Positions 15,905-25,192 of a DNA stretch of 64,000 bases are shown here, in pieces (within the stretch, counting starts at the first letter, position 1; each line of letters begins with the position of its first letter). Both the position numbers and the translations under genes were made by a program. The notes under the pieces were generated by a model. That model saw only the letters and a list, made by a program, of their open reading frames with translations. It made no database searches and was not told where the DNA came from. Origin of the DNA: Butyricimonas paravirosa (lineage in GTDB: Bacteria; Bacteroidota; Bacteroidia; Bacteroidales; Marinifilaceae); NCBI RefSeq assembly GCF_032878955.1, contig NZ_CP043839.1, positions 4,154,001-4,218,000 on the forward strand. The letters are read 5' to 3'.

Positions 15905-18900
15905 TTATTCTTGTGGTTTTCCTTGCCCGTTCAAAATTTGTTCCATTGTTGGATTATAAGCATTAGCACTTGTTGTAAAAATTCCACCATAATTTTGTAA
16001 GACTTCAAGTAAAGATGTGAAATTATTTAGTACTCTACAATTATGAATTGTAAATTCATTTCCTCTTATGGTCTTTAAGGAAGATAACGATGATATATTC
16101 TCTAAAGTAAAACAAGATTCTATTTTTATGTTACCTCCCACCATTGATAATTTATCTAAGCCTGTTAAAGTGTTTATCTTCAAAAAGGAATATTTTTCAT
16201 TATTTGATCCGCAAATTAATAAATCTCCATCAATTGAAGTTAAGTTGCTTAATCCTTCTAGAGACTTTAAAGAGCTAAAACTAGATGTCGTATATTCTTT
16301 ATGGATAGAATTGGTCGTGTATATTTGAAATTTACCACCAACATTAGCCAAGTTTTCTAAACCTTTAAATGAAATCAAGGAATTAAATACTTTAGAACCA
16401 TAATAAGCTGATACATATATTTGGAAGTTTCCATTTATTCGTTTCAAATTATTCAATCCTTCAAAAGATTCTAAAGAATTAAAGACATAAGAATTAAATC
16501 CAGAATTTCCAACATAAGAACCTTGCAAAAGGAAATCCCCCCCTATTGTTTCTAAGTTATTTAAACCAGCAAAAGAAGATAATTTATTGAAAAAAGTATG
16601 GTTACTAGACAAACCGTCATGCCTTAGAATTAGCCCTCCTTTTATGCTCGTAAGCTTGTTTAGCCCTTGGAAAGATTTGAAATTTTCAAAAGCCGCATTT
16701 TCTAATTGTAAATCGCCATTTATGTATTCTAGGTTATTCAAACCATCGAATGATTCAATTTTATTAAATTCTCCTTCTCCTAAATATAGATTACCACTTA
16801 TGGTTCGAAGATTATTTAATCCCGAAAATGAAGAAAGGTTATCAAAATGGGCTCCTTTTAAATGCAAACTTCCCTCAATATTTACAAGAGCATTCAATCC
16901 AGCAAAGGAGTTTAACATCTTGAAAGATCCTTCTACATAATTGGTAGAAGAGATTAAGCTAAAATCTCCCTTGATATTTTCTAGATGCTCTAAGCCTTCA
17001 AATGAAACTAAATTTGTGAATGACTGCGACATACCTGCATTTGAATTTACCTCTTTTGCATTAGAAAGCAAAGTGAATTTACCTCCAATACTCTTTAATT
17101 TACTTAATCCACTGAAATCCTTTAATTTTTGGAATGAAGAAGAAATCGAAGCAGAAGCTCGAGCCGTGGAGCTAAGTATAAAATCTCCACCTACACGTTC
17201 AAGATTGTTTAATCCTTCAAAAGATTCCAATGCATTAAATGAAGTTGCATTATGTATAGTAGAAGAACTGATAGATGTAAGCTTAAAGCAACCTTCAATC
17301 GCTTGTAGATTATTTAAGCCCTCAAACGATATAATTTTATTAAATGTATTGCCATTTTCTCCAGAATTTAATTCTAAATCACCTTGGATTATTTTCAAAT
17401 TATTTAATCCTTCGAATGAAAGTAATTGATCTCCTCCTTCATACATCAACATGTTCCCTTCTATCAAAGTTAAGTTTTCCAACCCTTTAAAAGAGGTGAA
17501 AGTATTATATCCAATGGAAAGATTTCCTTTGATTGTAGATATATTTCCCAATCCCTCAAAAGAAGCAATATGATCAACCGTAAAATCTTCACCTATGTTG
17601 TTTAAATTATTTAATCCACTCAAATTTTTCAAGCGAACAATACTTAAAGTTAAATTACCTCCAATAGATTGCAAATTATTTAATCCTTGTAAAGATACAT
17701 CTGTTTTTGATGCTTCAAATTGCATAACAAAATCACCCATAACCATGTTCAGATTTGTTAGACCTGAAAATGAAGTAAAATTTGGTAATTCTCCTTGGAC
17801 AATAAAATTATTTCCAATATACTCTAATTTCTCCATTCCTGTAAAAGAGGAAAGATTTGCCAATCTTGTAGAACGATTAATACCTATTTCTAAACTTCCT
17901 CCTATTGACTTTAGATTTCCTAATCCTTCAAACGAAGTAAATGCATGTAAAGCAGCATAATATCCTTTCCCTTTTTCAGGAAGGTTTGAAAGGAGTCTTA
18001 AGTTTCCTCCTATTTGTTGTAATTTATCTAACCCTTTAAAAGAAGATAAATTTTTTAGAGATTTTCCTGTTTCTGTTTTATTACATGAGATAATTTCCAA
18101 ATCTTTTCCGATTGTTTCTAAATTCTCCAATCCTTCAAAACTCTTTAAGGCCACCATCGCATGACTATATGTCCCATGCTCAATAGAAGTAATTTTAAAA
18201 TTACCTTTTATTGTTTTTAACTTTCCTAATCCTTTAAACGATTCTAGTTTGTTTAAAGAATTAGCAGAGTTAAACTTATCTCCTGCAGCAGAAGAATATA
18301 TTTCAAAATCTCCACCTATTAATTCTAAATTTTCTAAACCTTCAAAAGATTGTAATTCATTCATTCCACCTCCAGAATGGGCAATTGCTTCCAATTTGAA
18401 ATCACCAGTTATCTGTATCAGGTTACTTAATCCTTTAAAAGAAGATAAGCTATAATTTGATATTGTCAAATTCCCGTCAATTATTTCTAAGGTATTTCCT
18501 AATTCTTCTATAGATGTAGTAGCGTCAATTGTAAGATTTCCAATTATCTTTTTATATTTGAAATTTTTAAGATCCTTGACTTCCTTTAAAATCAAATCTC
18601 CTATATATACTTCGGGCATTGCGTCTTGATTAATAATTAATGTATCTGTCAACGAAGTACTCTTTTCTTTGATTACAACGATTGATTTTCTTGATTCATT
18701 CATTGAATTTGCTTCAACCACAAAATTTAGCCATAGATTTGACGCATTAGAAGTATATCCATTATATTTTATCCAATTTTGCGCATCTTGTGGAATAATA
18801 ACATCATAATAACGGTAATCATTTCCATTAATTTCAACCTTGTTTAGGCTATATTTAGCTGGTAGATTGAGTGTTTTTTGAGATAGGATTATTTTTTTCC

Positions 18901-20095
18901 TCTGTTGTTGTAATATATAGAGAGTATCTGATATATTACCGTCTTTCTTTTTAAATATAATTTGAGCTGTTCGATTTTCATGATTCTTATTTTCAAGCAC
19001 GTTGAGATTCAATTTACTTGCTTGAATAGCTCTAGAGTGAATTAATTTGATCCAGCTAGAAACGGTATCGGGAATGATAATCTCATATTGAATGTTATGC
19101 TGTATTTCAACAGATATAGTTTCTCCTGCAGATGATATTTCGTATCTATTTTGACTCAAAATAATCGCATCAACTTGTTTCTGAATCACGTGTAGAGTAT
19201 CTGCTAAATCGCTATTCTTGTCTTTTACAATGATCTCTGCTTGCCTGTCATCATAAATAGTGCTTTCTAAAATCGTGAATGACAATTTATCCACCCTAGA
19301 TGCCTTGCTTGCCAATTGCTCGATCCACTCTTTTGCATCTTCTGGAATAATCACCTCGTAATCAACGTTTGTTTTTAATTCAACGTTAATTGTTTCTCCT
19401 TCTGCGGGGACATTATAAGTGTCTTGCGTCAAGATCAATTCATCCTTTTGCGCTTGATAAACATGAACCGTGTCTGCAAGTTCACTAGCGTTATCTTTAA
19501 AAATAATGAAACCTTCCCTTTTATCCGTGTTTGAATTGGCTTCTATTTTGAAATTTAAGTTTTTAGTTTCTAAAGCACGTGATTTTGAATTAACCTGTTT
19601 TATCCAGTTGAATTCTTGCGGGATCGTTGTGGTGTACGTGATGTTACTTTTAACCTCCACCGTTATATCACCACCCGTGGTTGGTAGATCATACTTGTCC
19701 TTGGTCAAAAGAAGCGCATCCTTTTTCTTTTGCGTTACCGTTAAAATTTTGGTGTTAGTTCCAGCCTTTACAGTGATGTTGGTATTTTGATCATCGTATA
19801 GCTCCGAGGGATTTACCGTTACAGAGATCGTGGCATTACCATTACCGCTAGTTATATCCGTTTTGCACCACTGGCTAGCGTTAGCTATAGTCCAATCTCC
19901 ATTGCAAGTGATATAAAACTCTTTCTCCCCGCCTCCCGCTTCAAAAACAATATCTGTTGTTGAAAGTTCAAGCGTGACGTTGCTTGAATTACCACCGTTG
20001 GGATCATCCCCGTTATCATCCTTACTATCACTACAACTAAAAATAGCGAGTGATATCAAACACGCTAAAAATACAAATAACCTTTTCATAAACAC
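15905..20095 (-). CDS. Giant surface lipoprotein with BACON domains and leucine-rich repeats
   Basis: The 1396-residue protein starts with a lipoprotein signal (MFMKRLFVFLACLISLAIFSC) followed by an acidic SDSKDDNGDD linker typical of surface-exported Bacteroidetes lipoproteins. About residues 38-490 form five BACON-type Ig-like domains, recognisable by repeated endings such as ADTLHVYQAQKD. From about 500 to the end run some 26 repeats of about 30 residues with the core SFxGLxNLxxIxGxLxL, which resemble receptor L-domain or leucine-rich repeats. BACON domains are linked to carbohydrate or mucin binding, and long repeat solenoids to adhesion, so a host-contact or recognition role is likely. 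No enzyme domain is visible. It overlaps closely with a 77-residue gene 2 bases upstream, suggesting one operon. Confidence 0.85.
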   Translation of the reverse strand: MFMKRLFVFLACLISLAIFSCSDSKDDNGDDPNGGNSSNVTLELSTTDIVFEAGGGEKEFYITCNGDWTIANASQWCKTDITSGNGNATISVTVNPSELYDDQNTNITVKAGTNTKILTVTQKKKDALLLTKDKYDLPTTGGDITVEVKSNITYTTTIPQEFNWIKQVNSKSRALETKNLNFKIEANSNTDKREGFIIFKDNASELADTVHVYQAQKDELILTQDTYNVPAEGETINVELKTNVDYEVIIPEDAKEWIEQLASKASRVDKLSFTILESTIYDDRQAEIIVKDKNSDLADTLHVIQKQVDAIILSQNRYEISSAGETISVEIQHNIQYEIIIPDTVSSWIKLIHSRAIQASKLNLNVLENKNHENRTAQIIFKKKDGNISDTLYILQQQRKKIILSQKTLNLPAKYSLNKVEINGNDYRYYDVIIPQDAQNWIKYNGYTSNASNLWLNFVVEANSMNESRKSIVVIKEKSTSLTDTLIINQDAMPEVYIGDLILKEVKDLKNFKYKKIIGNLTIDATTSIEELGNTLEIIDGNLTISNYSLSSFKGLSNLIQITGDFKLEAIAHSGGGMNELQSFEGLENLELIGGDFEIYSSAAGDKFNSANSLNKLESFKGLGKLKTIKGNFKITSIEHGTYSHAMVALKSFEGLENLETIGKDLEIISCNKTETGKSLKNLSSFKGLDKLQQIGGNLRLLSNLPEKGKGYYAALHAFTSFEGLGNLKSIGGSLEIGINRSTRLANLSSFTGMEKLEYIGNNFIVQGELPNFTSFSGLTNLNMVMGDFVMQFEASKTDVSLQGLNNLQSIGGNLTLSIVRLKNLSGLNNLNNIGEDFTVDHIASFEGLGNISTIKGNLSIGYNTFTSFKGLENLTLIEGNMLMYEGGDQLLSFEGLNNLKIIQGDLELNSGENGNTFNKIISFEGLNNLQAIEGCFKLTSISSSTIHNATSFNALESFEGLNNLERVGGDFILSSTARASASISSSFQKLKDFSGLSKLKSIGGKFTLLSNAKEVNSNAGMSQSFTNLVSFEGLEHLENIKGDFSLISSTNYVEGSFKMLNSFAGLNALVNIEGSLHLKGAHFDNLSSFSGLNNLRTISGNLYLGEGEFNKIESFDGLNNLEYINGDLQLENAAFENFKSFQGLNKLTSIKGGLILRHDGLSSNHTFFNKLSSFAGLNNLETIGGDFLLQGSYVGNSGFNSYVFNSLESFEGLNNLKRINGNFQIYVSAYYGSKVFNSLISFKGLENLANVGGKFQIYTTNSIHKEYTTSSFSSLKSLEGLSNLTSIDGDLLICGSNNEKYSFLKINTLTGLDKLSMVGGNIKIESCFTLENISSLSSLKTIRGNEFTIHNCRVLNNFTSLLEVLQNYGGIFTTSANAYNPTMEQILNGQGKPQE

Positions 20096-20097
20096 TA

Positions 20098-20331
20098 TTA
20101 TTTTAATTGTTGATTTAAAATTTTATTGATTAAAGCATTGAAATAACCTTTCATGTTTCCATCAAGGGAATCATACTCGATTTCTTCCAAACAGGTAATA
20201 TCCTCCTCTTTTTCCCCGTTTGTTTCGAGAAGAAACATTTTTGAATTTTCATCTAATTGATAGATGCACACAACATTCCCATACTCGTCTTTTTTCACGA
20301 AGAAATGACACTTGTCTAAAGAGTTTTCCAT
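20098..20331 (-). CDS. Small acidic hypothetical protein
   Basis: The 77-residue protein has no signal peptide or membrane segment and is rich in Glu and Asp (NGEKEEDITCLEEIEYDS). The first half looks like a short beta sheet and the second like a helix. I do not recognise it. Its stop is two bases before the start of the giant lipoprotein gene, so the two are almost certainly cotranscribed. It could assist expression or export of the lipoprotein or be unrelated. Confidence 0.6.
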   Translation of the reverse strand: MENSLDKCHFFVKKDEYGNVVCIYQLDENSKMFLLETNGEKEEDITCLEEIEYDSLDGNMKGYFNALINKILNQQLK

Positions 20332-20719
20332 GATGAATTAATCTTTACTTCCAACCACCCAAGAAGTAATTAGTATAAACAAGAAAGCGTGGTAGTTGTC
20401 AACTTATCTTACAAGAGGGAACGACCAAGAACCCGACTGAAAATAAACAGCAACCCCACGCTAAACCATGTATATAGTAGATACATATACGGCAAGCATG
20501 AGCGTTTGTATCTGCTTATCCCTTCAGTCTAAAATTGGTCGTTTTTCTTGTAAAGGATAAAGCTAAACGCTTCCATTAATTCAATATGTCTGCCCACCAG
20601 TTAAACTGGAAGACAACACAAAAGTAAACAAATTTCAGCATCTAACAAACGCTTTTAGGGTTGCTGTGTGGCAAATTTAGAGTAATCAATTGAATTAAAA
20701 GAATTAATTTCCAACGGTT
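20332..20719. other. Gene-free stretch with nested and overlapping inverted repeats
   Basis: No open frame of note is present. A long imperfect stem pairs 20409-20428 (TTACAAGAGGGAACGACCAA) with 20535-20553, and the pairing extends outward through CTTATC/GGATAAAG. AGCGTGG at 20386-20392 can pair with CCACGCT at 20455-20461, and AGCGTTT at 20501-20507 with AAACGCT at 20565-20571, crossing the first stem. Such overlapping options fit a structured RNA, a replication origin or a transfer origin. Confidence 0.5.
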
Positions 20720-21775
20720 TTACTCTATAAACCATTTATAAGTATTATCACCATGTAACGCCTTATCTATCCCTTCGGTTAATTGCGTGGAGTTTAACGA
20801 TCTATCTAGGAAGTTATCTATGTAACTGCTCTTGTTAGCACCAGTAAGCATGTTATAGAATTTCCATAAACTGATCTCGCTCGCACCATGCTCCTTTTTA
20901 AAGTTATCATCATGGTAATACGCCTTGGCAATAATATTTACCTGTGAATCCGTTAATTCCATGTTGGGGAGTAACTTCTTCTCTTTTGCGGGCAAGCATT
21001 GATACAACCTGCTTTTCCCCAAGAACTGGGCGAATTGATGTTCAGTGAGGTAAGAACTAGTGAAGCTCTTCATCAACCGTAAATGCTTTTCAGCATTATA
21101 CTGTTGGAATAACTTCATAACCTCTCTAAAGAGATCATGCTGGCTCATCGCTCTAAGGTCTGTTTTAAAACCATCAGTAAACGTACACAAGTTACAACAT
21201 ACCTTGTTTTGGAAACCAATAGCCACACTAAACCTTTCTGCCACTTTCTTTGAATAAAGGTTCTCCCTGTTATAAGCTCTCACTCCTGTAATACATAAAT
21301 TCACCCTGTTACCGTCTATCGTTTCATAAATGGTAGGTATTTCAAAAGCAAACGCCATTCTCTCGTAATAGATCGTCTTGTCACTTTCTAAAAGTTGAGC
21401 AACTGGCTTATGTATGGCTTCTGGTATCCTTCCCTTTATAACGTGACTTACCATTATATCTGGTTCCTCTATGCTTTCCCCTCTAAACAGCTCACTCGCT
21501 ACCTTGTGTACCGTTTCAATAAACGAGGGATGAGATATTGTCATCTCGTTATCCTTGCTGAACACTGGCACGATGCAATCACTTTTTAAACGGATCATGT
21601 CAATTGGTTCCGTGTTAGCTTCAATGAAATGCTTTCTCCTTTTGTCCTTTCTAACAGGATCATTTACTACCTCATAAGGAGTGTAGGTAGGTTCTTCCTT
21701 TTTTGTATCATTACTACCAAATAAAACTGGCAATAACCCTTCATTTTGACTTGGAATTAATGTTGACGTGTTCAT
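20720..21775 (-). CDS. DUF3871 family protein
   Basis: The 351-residue protein matches the DUF3871 family found on Bacteroidetes mobile elements and plasmids. Recognisable features are the N-terminal NEGLLPVLFGS stretch, the central ERMAFAFEIPTIYETIDGNRVNLCITGVRAYN segment (in two parts), and the VCCNLCTFTDGFKTDLRAMS motif. Its layout recalls DUF932 proteins of phages and plasmids, but no activity is known. It is likely part of the island's conserved core. Palindromic repeat copy C lies about 190 bases upstream, oriented toward this gene. Confidence 0.75.
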   Translation of the reverse strand: MNTSTLIPSQNEGLLPVLFGSNDTKKEEPTYTPYEVVNDPVRKDKRRKHFIEANTEPIDMIRLKSDCIVPVFSKDNEMTISHPSFIETVHKVASELFRGESIEEPDIMVSHVIKGRIPEAIHKPVAQLLESDKTIYYERMAFAFEIPTIYETIDGNRVNLCITGVRAYNRENLYSKKVAERFSVAIGFQNKVCCNLCTFTDGFKTDLRAMSQHDLFREVMKLFQQYNAEKHLRLMKSFTSSYLTEHQFAQFLGKSRLYQCLPAKEKKLLPNMELTDSQVNIIAKAYYHDDNFKKEHGASEISLWKFYNMLTGANKSSYIDNFLDRSLNSTQLTEGIDKALHGDNTYKWFIE

Positions 21776-21957
21776 AATCTAATCTATTTAACGGTGGTGG
21801 AAATATTTGAAATTTCAGTTTATATATGGAATTGATAAATTTCCCACCAACCCAAGTTTCTAAAATTCATTATCACTTTTACTTGTTTTATTCATTTTCT
21901 AGCTTCAAGCCAGTTGAAAAATTAAACTGGAAGTATGTTTGCAGTTTAATTGTCAAT

Positions 21958-22022
21958 AGTGGTGAGAATTATTTCCCCTCTTGGTCGTATATACCAATAC
22001 TGGGAATTATTCACCAACTTCA
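21958..22022 (-). repeat. Island palindromic repeat, copy C
   Basis: On the plus strand GGTGA at 21961 and TCACC at 22011 are 50 bp apart. Read on the minus strand, GGTATATAC lies between with the same 24-bp offset as in other copies. It points toward the DUF3871 gene. Confidence 0.7.
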
Positions 22023-22026
22023 ATTT

Positions 22027-22470
22027 TTAAAGTTTACCGTTATCTGAATAACTGTAATAGTCTTCCTCGCAATACAAGATGTAATCCAGTAAATCTATAT
22101 CTACATATGAAAGTGCGATCTTCACTTGTTTCACCAGTTCATCGTCCAGTTTAGTAGGTTCAAGATCACCAGAAGGTTGGTTTATGCAAATGATCACTCC
22201 TTTACAATTAGAGAGTATCGCCAGTTGCAATATAAACCTTACATCCGTAATGTTGTAAGATAAGGCACCTTCACTTACGGTAGACACTCCCAGCACTTTG
22301 TTACTGCCATTTAATAGAATAACCCTCGTGGAGATATGATGCTCTATTGTATCCTTAAACGGGGATACCAGTAACTCGTAAGCGTCCCTTGCGGATTCAA
22401 TCTTGTATTTTTTAGAAGGTTTCCTCCTGTACACCAGTTCTACCACTGGTAATTTCACTTGCTCGTTCAT
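22027..22470 (-). CDS. RadC-like protein without metal ligands
   Basis: The 147-residue protein has the RadC/JAB fold and order of motifs, and resembles the RadC-like protein at 1050-1583. Where that protein has HNHPSG, this one reads INQPSG (Ile96, Gln98), so both histidine metal ligands are missing. The upstream catalytic Glu region is also changed (HHISTRVILLN). The protein is therefore unlikely to act as a metalloenzyme and may be a structural or binding version. It sits between palindromic repeat C and an unknown gene in the island core, on the same strand as both neighbours. Confidence 0.75.
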   Translation of the reverse strand: MNEQVKLPVVELVYRRKPSKKYKIESARDAYELLVSPFKDTIEHHISTRVILLNGSNKVLGVSTVSEGALSYNITDVRFILQLAILSNCKGVIICINQPSGDLEPTKLDDELVKQVKIALSYVDIDLLDYILYCEEDYYSYSDNGKL

Positions 22471-22717
22471 GATCTATTTACACTTTAATCACGTTGTCAT
22501 TTTAATAATTCAAGTTCACGTTAGCTTGTTGGGTTTGGCAAGGGAAGAGAAACTTCGTGTTCCTATATTACCTGCTTGGAAAGCCTGAATGACTTCCCCC
22601 GCTTTAATATCGAAACCTCGTTTCCCTCCCCTGTGCGCTCTCTGTCCCTGTATTTTTTATAGTGCAGCACACTTAACAAGTAATGCTTTTACAAAAAAAA
22701 GGAATAGAGATTACTCT

Positions 22718-23191
22718 CTACTCCTCTTCATCAAACAATATGGCAAACCTCCATATAACGATATCGCATTCATTTCCACCATAGCTAGCCCTGGTTTCCA
22801 TGCTACCACAACAGATAATAGTCTGTCCCTCCAAAATAGCGAATAAATCCTCGTAACTTGTATTGACAGCTAACGGGTAAATATCCTGTAACCTGTCTTT
22901 ATATTGTTCCTCTATAACGGGATCAAGGGGAACGTCATTAGGTGTTATCCCAGTTAATTTGGAACGTCTAACAAGATTACGGATTCTTATATCCACTTGT
23001 TCCTCGCCTTTAAGGCAAGATAACGAAATAGAGGTAGGATCGCCACCTTTAAACCCAACCACTTTTAGAATATCTCCCACTTTAGGCGGGTCTGGGAATG
23101 CAACCAGTAGACTGGCAAGTTTAGTATGACTAATTTCAGAAACACCTTTTGGTAAGGTAATTTGATTTACCTTGAAATCTCTTTTATTCAT
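22718..23191 (-). CDS. Hypothetical island protein
   Basis: The 157-residue protein has no signal peptide or membrane segment and I do not recognise it. It looks mixed alpha/beta, with a proline-rich turn (AFPDPPKVGDILKVVG) and a C-terminal stretch with paired cysteines (ICCGSMETRASYGGNECD). It lies between the degenerate RadC gene and a winged-helix gene on the same strand, in the core part of the island, so a role in element maintenance is plausible but not shown. Confidence 0.55.
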   Translation of the reverse strand: MNKRDFKVNQITLPKGVSEISHTKLASLLVAFPDPPKVGDILKVVGFKGGDPTSISLSCLKGEEQVDIRIRNLVRRSKLTGITPNDVPLDPVIEEQYKDRLQDIYPLAVNTSYEDLFAILEGQTIICCGSMETRASYGGNECDIVIWRFAILFDEEE

Positions 23192-23320
23192 GGCAATTTG
23201 TTTTAGTTAATTGTTTTTTTTTCAGTGGTGGGTGGGGGATGTAAATAGTACACTACCCTCTCACGATATATATAATGCCAACCTAAAATTAGAGGGGAGG
23301 GGGTGTTTTTTAGAGGATAC

Positions 23321-24241
23321 TTAAAGATATAACTCCACTTTCTCTTTTACCTCTTCTTGTGCAAACCTCTCCTTGTATATTTTTCTATTTATCAAGGAAG
23401 TTAGGAAGTATTGTAAACTATATACTTGCTTTGGCAAATTGGCACATAACTTGGATAGGTTATACTTTAGAGAATAGTAGTTTGCTTCTGTTTCATTTGA
23501 AATTGCTGTTTCTAAATCTGGTTCTGGGCGATTATACCTGTACAGGTACAATATTTCCATTAACTTGTAATCGTATGGTGGTGGTACAACGTTCCTCTCT
23601 ACACAATAATCGTGAATAATCTTGTATTTTTCTCTTGCGATCCCGTCTAAAAACGTGAAGCTATCCTTTACATGAGGTAAGTCCATGATTATATTGGTAT
23701 CTGTTATAAAGAACACCTTGTTAATCTCTATGACCTTACCCTCTTTTATCGCCATTTCCATGTATTTACTTACCGTTCCTCTATCCATGTTTAATAGTTG
23801 AGCGATCTTGTTCTTGCTGTAAAACGTGGCATTCGTGTTATTTAGGCACAAGCATTTAAGTAATACCAAGAACGCCTTCAACTTGTTTGGAATCTCTTCC
23901 GTTAATAAACTAGCATCAAACCGTACCCAGTTCATCGTGGGAATGTTTATCGTGTAAGTTATACTTGTGCTGATCCTACCAGCCTCCTCGTTATACCCTT
24001 TAATGGAATACTTGTCTAGTAACTCCAATTCTTTAAACTTGTTCGTGTATTTGCTAATAGTGTCTTCATTTTTTAAGCCTGTAACGTTACAAAGTGTTTT
24101 TCTCAATACATGGGATTCACCCGTCCTGCAATTTGACTTGTAAAGTAGCCACATGAATACATAAGTTTCATCCAAGTTCAATTTACCCGCTATATCTCTT
24201 GTTATTATACATTTCCTGCTTCCTTTCTGTTCGTTTGTCAT
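23321..24241 (-). CDS. Winged-helix DNA-binding protein, possibly replication-related
   Basis: The 306-residue protein seems to contain two winged-helix units, one near 15-95 (LDETYVFMWLLYKS, NVTGLKNEDTISKYTNKFKE) and one near 120-185 (FYSKNKIAQLLNMDRGTVSKYMEMA), followed by a helical C-terminal region. This tandem arrangement recalls replication initiators and DnaD-like primosome proteins of plasmids and phages, and also some transcription regulators. I cannot separate these from sequence alone. It is transcribed leftward with the genes from 24707 to 20720. Confidence 0.55.
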   Translation of the reverse strand: MTNEQKGSRKCIITRDIAGKLNLDETYVFMWLLYKSNCRTGESHVLRKTLCNVTGLKNEDTISKYTNKFKELELLDKYSIKGYNEEAGRISTSITYTINIPTMNWVRFDASLLTEEIPNKLKAFLVLLKCLCLNNTNATFYSKNKIAQLLNMDRGTVSKYMEMAIKEGKVIEINKVFFITDTNIIMDLPHVKDSFTFLDGIAREKYKIIHDYCVERNVVPPPYDYKLMEILYLYRYNRPEPDLETAISNETEANYYSLKYNLSKLCANLPKQVYSLQYFLTSLINRKIYKERFAQEEVKEKVELYL

Positions 24242-24515
24242 TATAAATAAACCATTTAAACATCCATATATTGATAATCTAGAGGTATTTAAAAGAGAGT
24301 ATCTGGGTTAGTGGCATGGACTGGCAAGCCCGTGTCACCATTACTAGTTATTAGTATTATATAGTTAATAGTATATACCCTGTCAAACCTGCAACAGTGA
24401 CACCCAGTGAAATCCCCAACTTTTAAATATTGATCTTTATGCATGGATAATCTCTCTATTTCTGGTTGGAATCTCTGGTTACATGGAATACAGTTATATC
24501 ATGTAGCTTTATGGA

Positions 24516-24707
24516 TTAATCTTTATAAGGTGGCAATACTTGGATTCTAGTATCTTTATCTGGTATATAGTATATCTTTCTAACTTTATCTACCTGTTTC
24601 TTGATCTTTTTCAGCCCTTTAGACCTTATCCAGAAACCAATGGATACCTTGTTATCTGGGATACCTGATTGCACGGCTAATCGTCTTAATTGCTCGTAAG
24701 TGTACAT
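24516..24707 (-). CDS. Small HTH-like hypothetical protein
   Basis: The 63-residue protein begins with YEQLRRLAVQSGIPDNKVS, which looks like the helix-turn-helix opening of short DNA-binding proteins, and continues with a very basic stretch (KGLKKIKKQVDKVRK). It may be a small regulator or excisionase-like protein of the island; this is a guess from size, charge and place. A good minus-strand promoter lies about 170 bases upstream, so it is probably the first gene of the leftward core operon. Confidence 0.5.
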   Translation of the reverse strand: MYTYEQLRRLAVQSGIPDNKVSIGFWIRSKGLKKIKKQVDKVRKIYYIPDKDTRIQVLPPYKD

Positions 24708-24878
24708 GATTTATAGAGGTTTGGTTAGTTAAATGGTGTATCTAGCTTGGTGACACTTTAAATCCAAAAATTACTCCTCACGGGTGGACTGCAAGGAGTA
24801 AAGATGATCTTCATTTGGAATGGAGGTCAATCATCTACTGTTTATATGGTTGTTTAAAGTGGTATCTTTAACGTGATG

Positions 24879-24910
24879 CAAAGATAGTAAGTGTTTAATA
24901 TTCCGACAAA
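24879..24910 (-). promoter_or_regulatory. Leftward promoter of the island core
   Basis: On the minus strand TTTG (24910-24907) is followed after 20 bases by TATCTTTG (24886-24879), a full match to the Bacteroidetes promoter pattern. It faces the gene at 24707. Confidence 0.65.
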
Positions 24911-25030
24911 TAGATTGCGGGGATTCTTAAAAAATAGAGTGGAGATATAGCTATTGGAAAAGTTTAGGGGATAAGGGGAGCTAACAAGCAAGTTTTTTAA
25001 TTGTAGATGTACTTGTACTTGTGATATTCT

Positions 25031-25095
25031 GGTTGGTGAGTTTTTAACGGATCGGGTATATAACAGTAAAATACTACCAATTATTCACTGCATGG
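25031..25095 (+). repeat. Island palindromic repeat, copy D
   Basis: GGTGA at 25035 and TCACT at 25085 are 50 bp apart, with GGTATATAA between (TATAA at 25059). It shares the 15-base stretch CTGGTTGGTGAGTTT with copy A and lies 98 bases before the gene at 25193. Confidence 0.75.
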
Positions 25096-25192
25096 TGAAA
25101 TATACACAGGAAATCATACCTGTTATTTTTCTTGTCACTTCTTTTAGATAGGGGGAATATTTCTTACTTTTAACCAGCTAAAAAGAGTTATT

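Larger units (their letters stand above)
24708..25192. other. Divergent control region of the island core
   Basis: This 485-base gap separates the leftward and rightward core genes. It contains a leftward promoter (24879-24910), an 8-bp inverted repeat in its leader (TTACTCCT at 24771-24778, complement at 24794-24801) and palindromic repeat copy D (25031-25095). I see no gene. Confidence 0.6.

Noticed and set aside
16068..17960. Several plus-strand frames opposite the giant lipoprotein gene
   Set aside because: They repeat with the same period as the leucine-rich repeats on the other strand and are their shadows.
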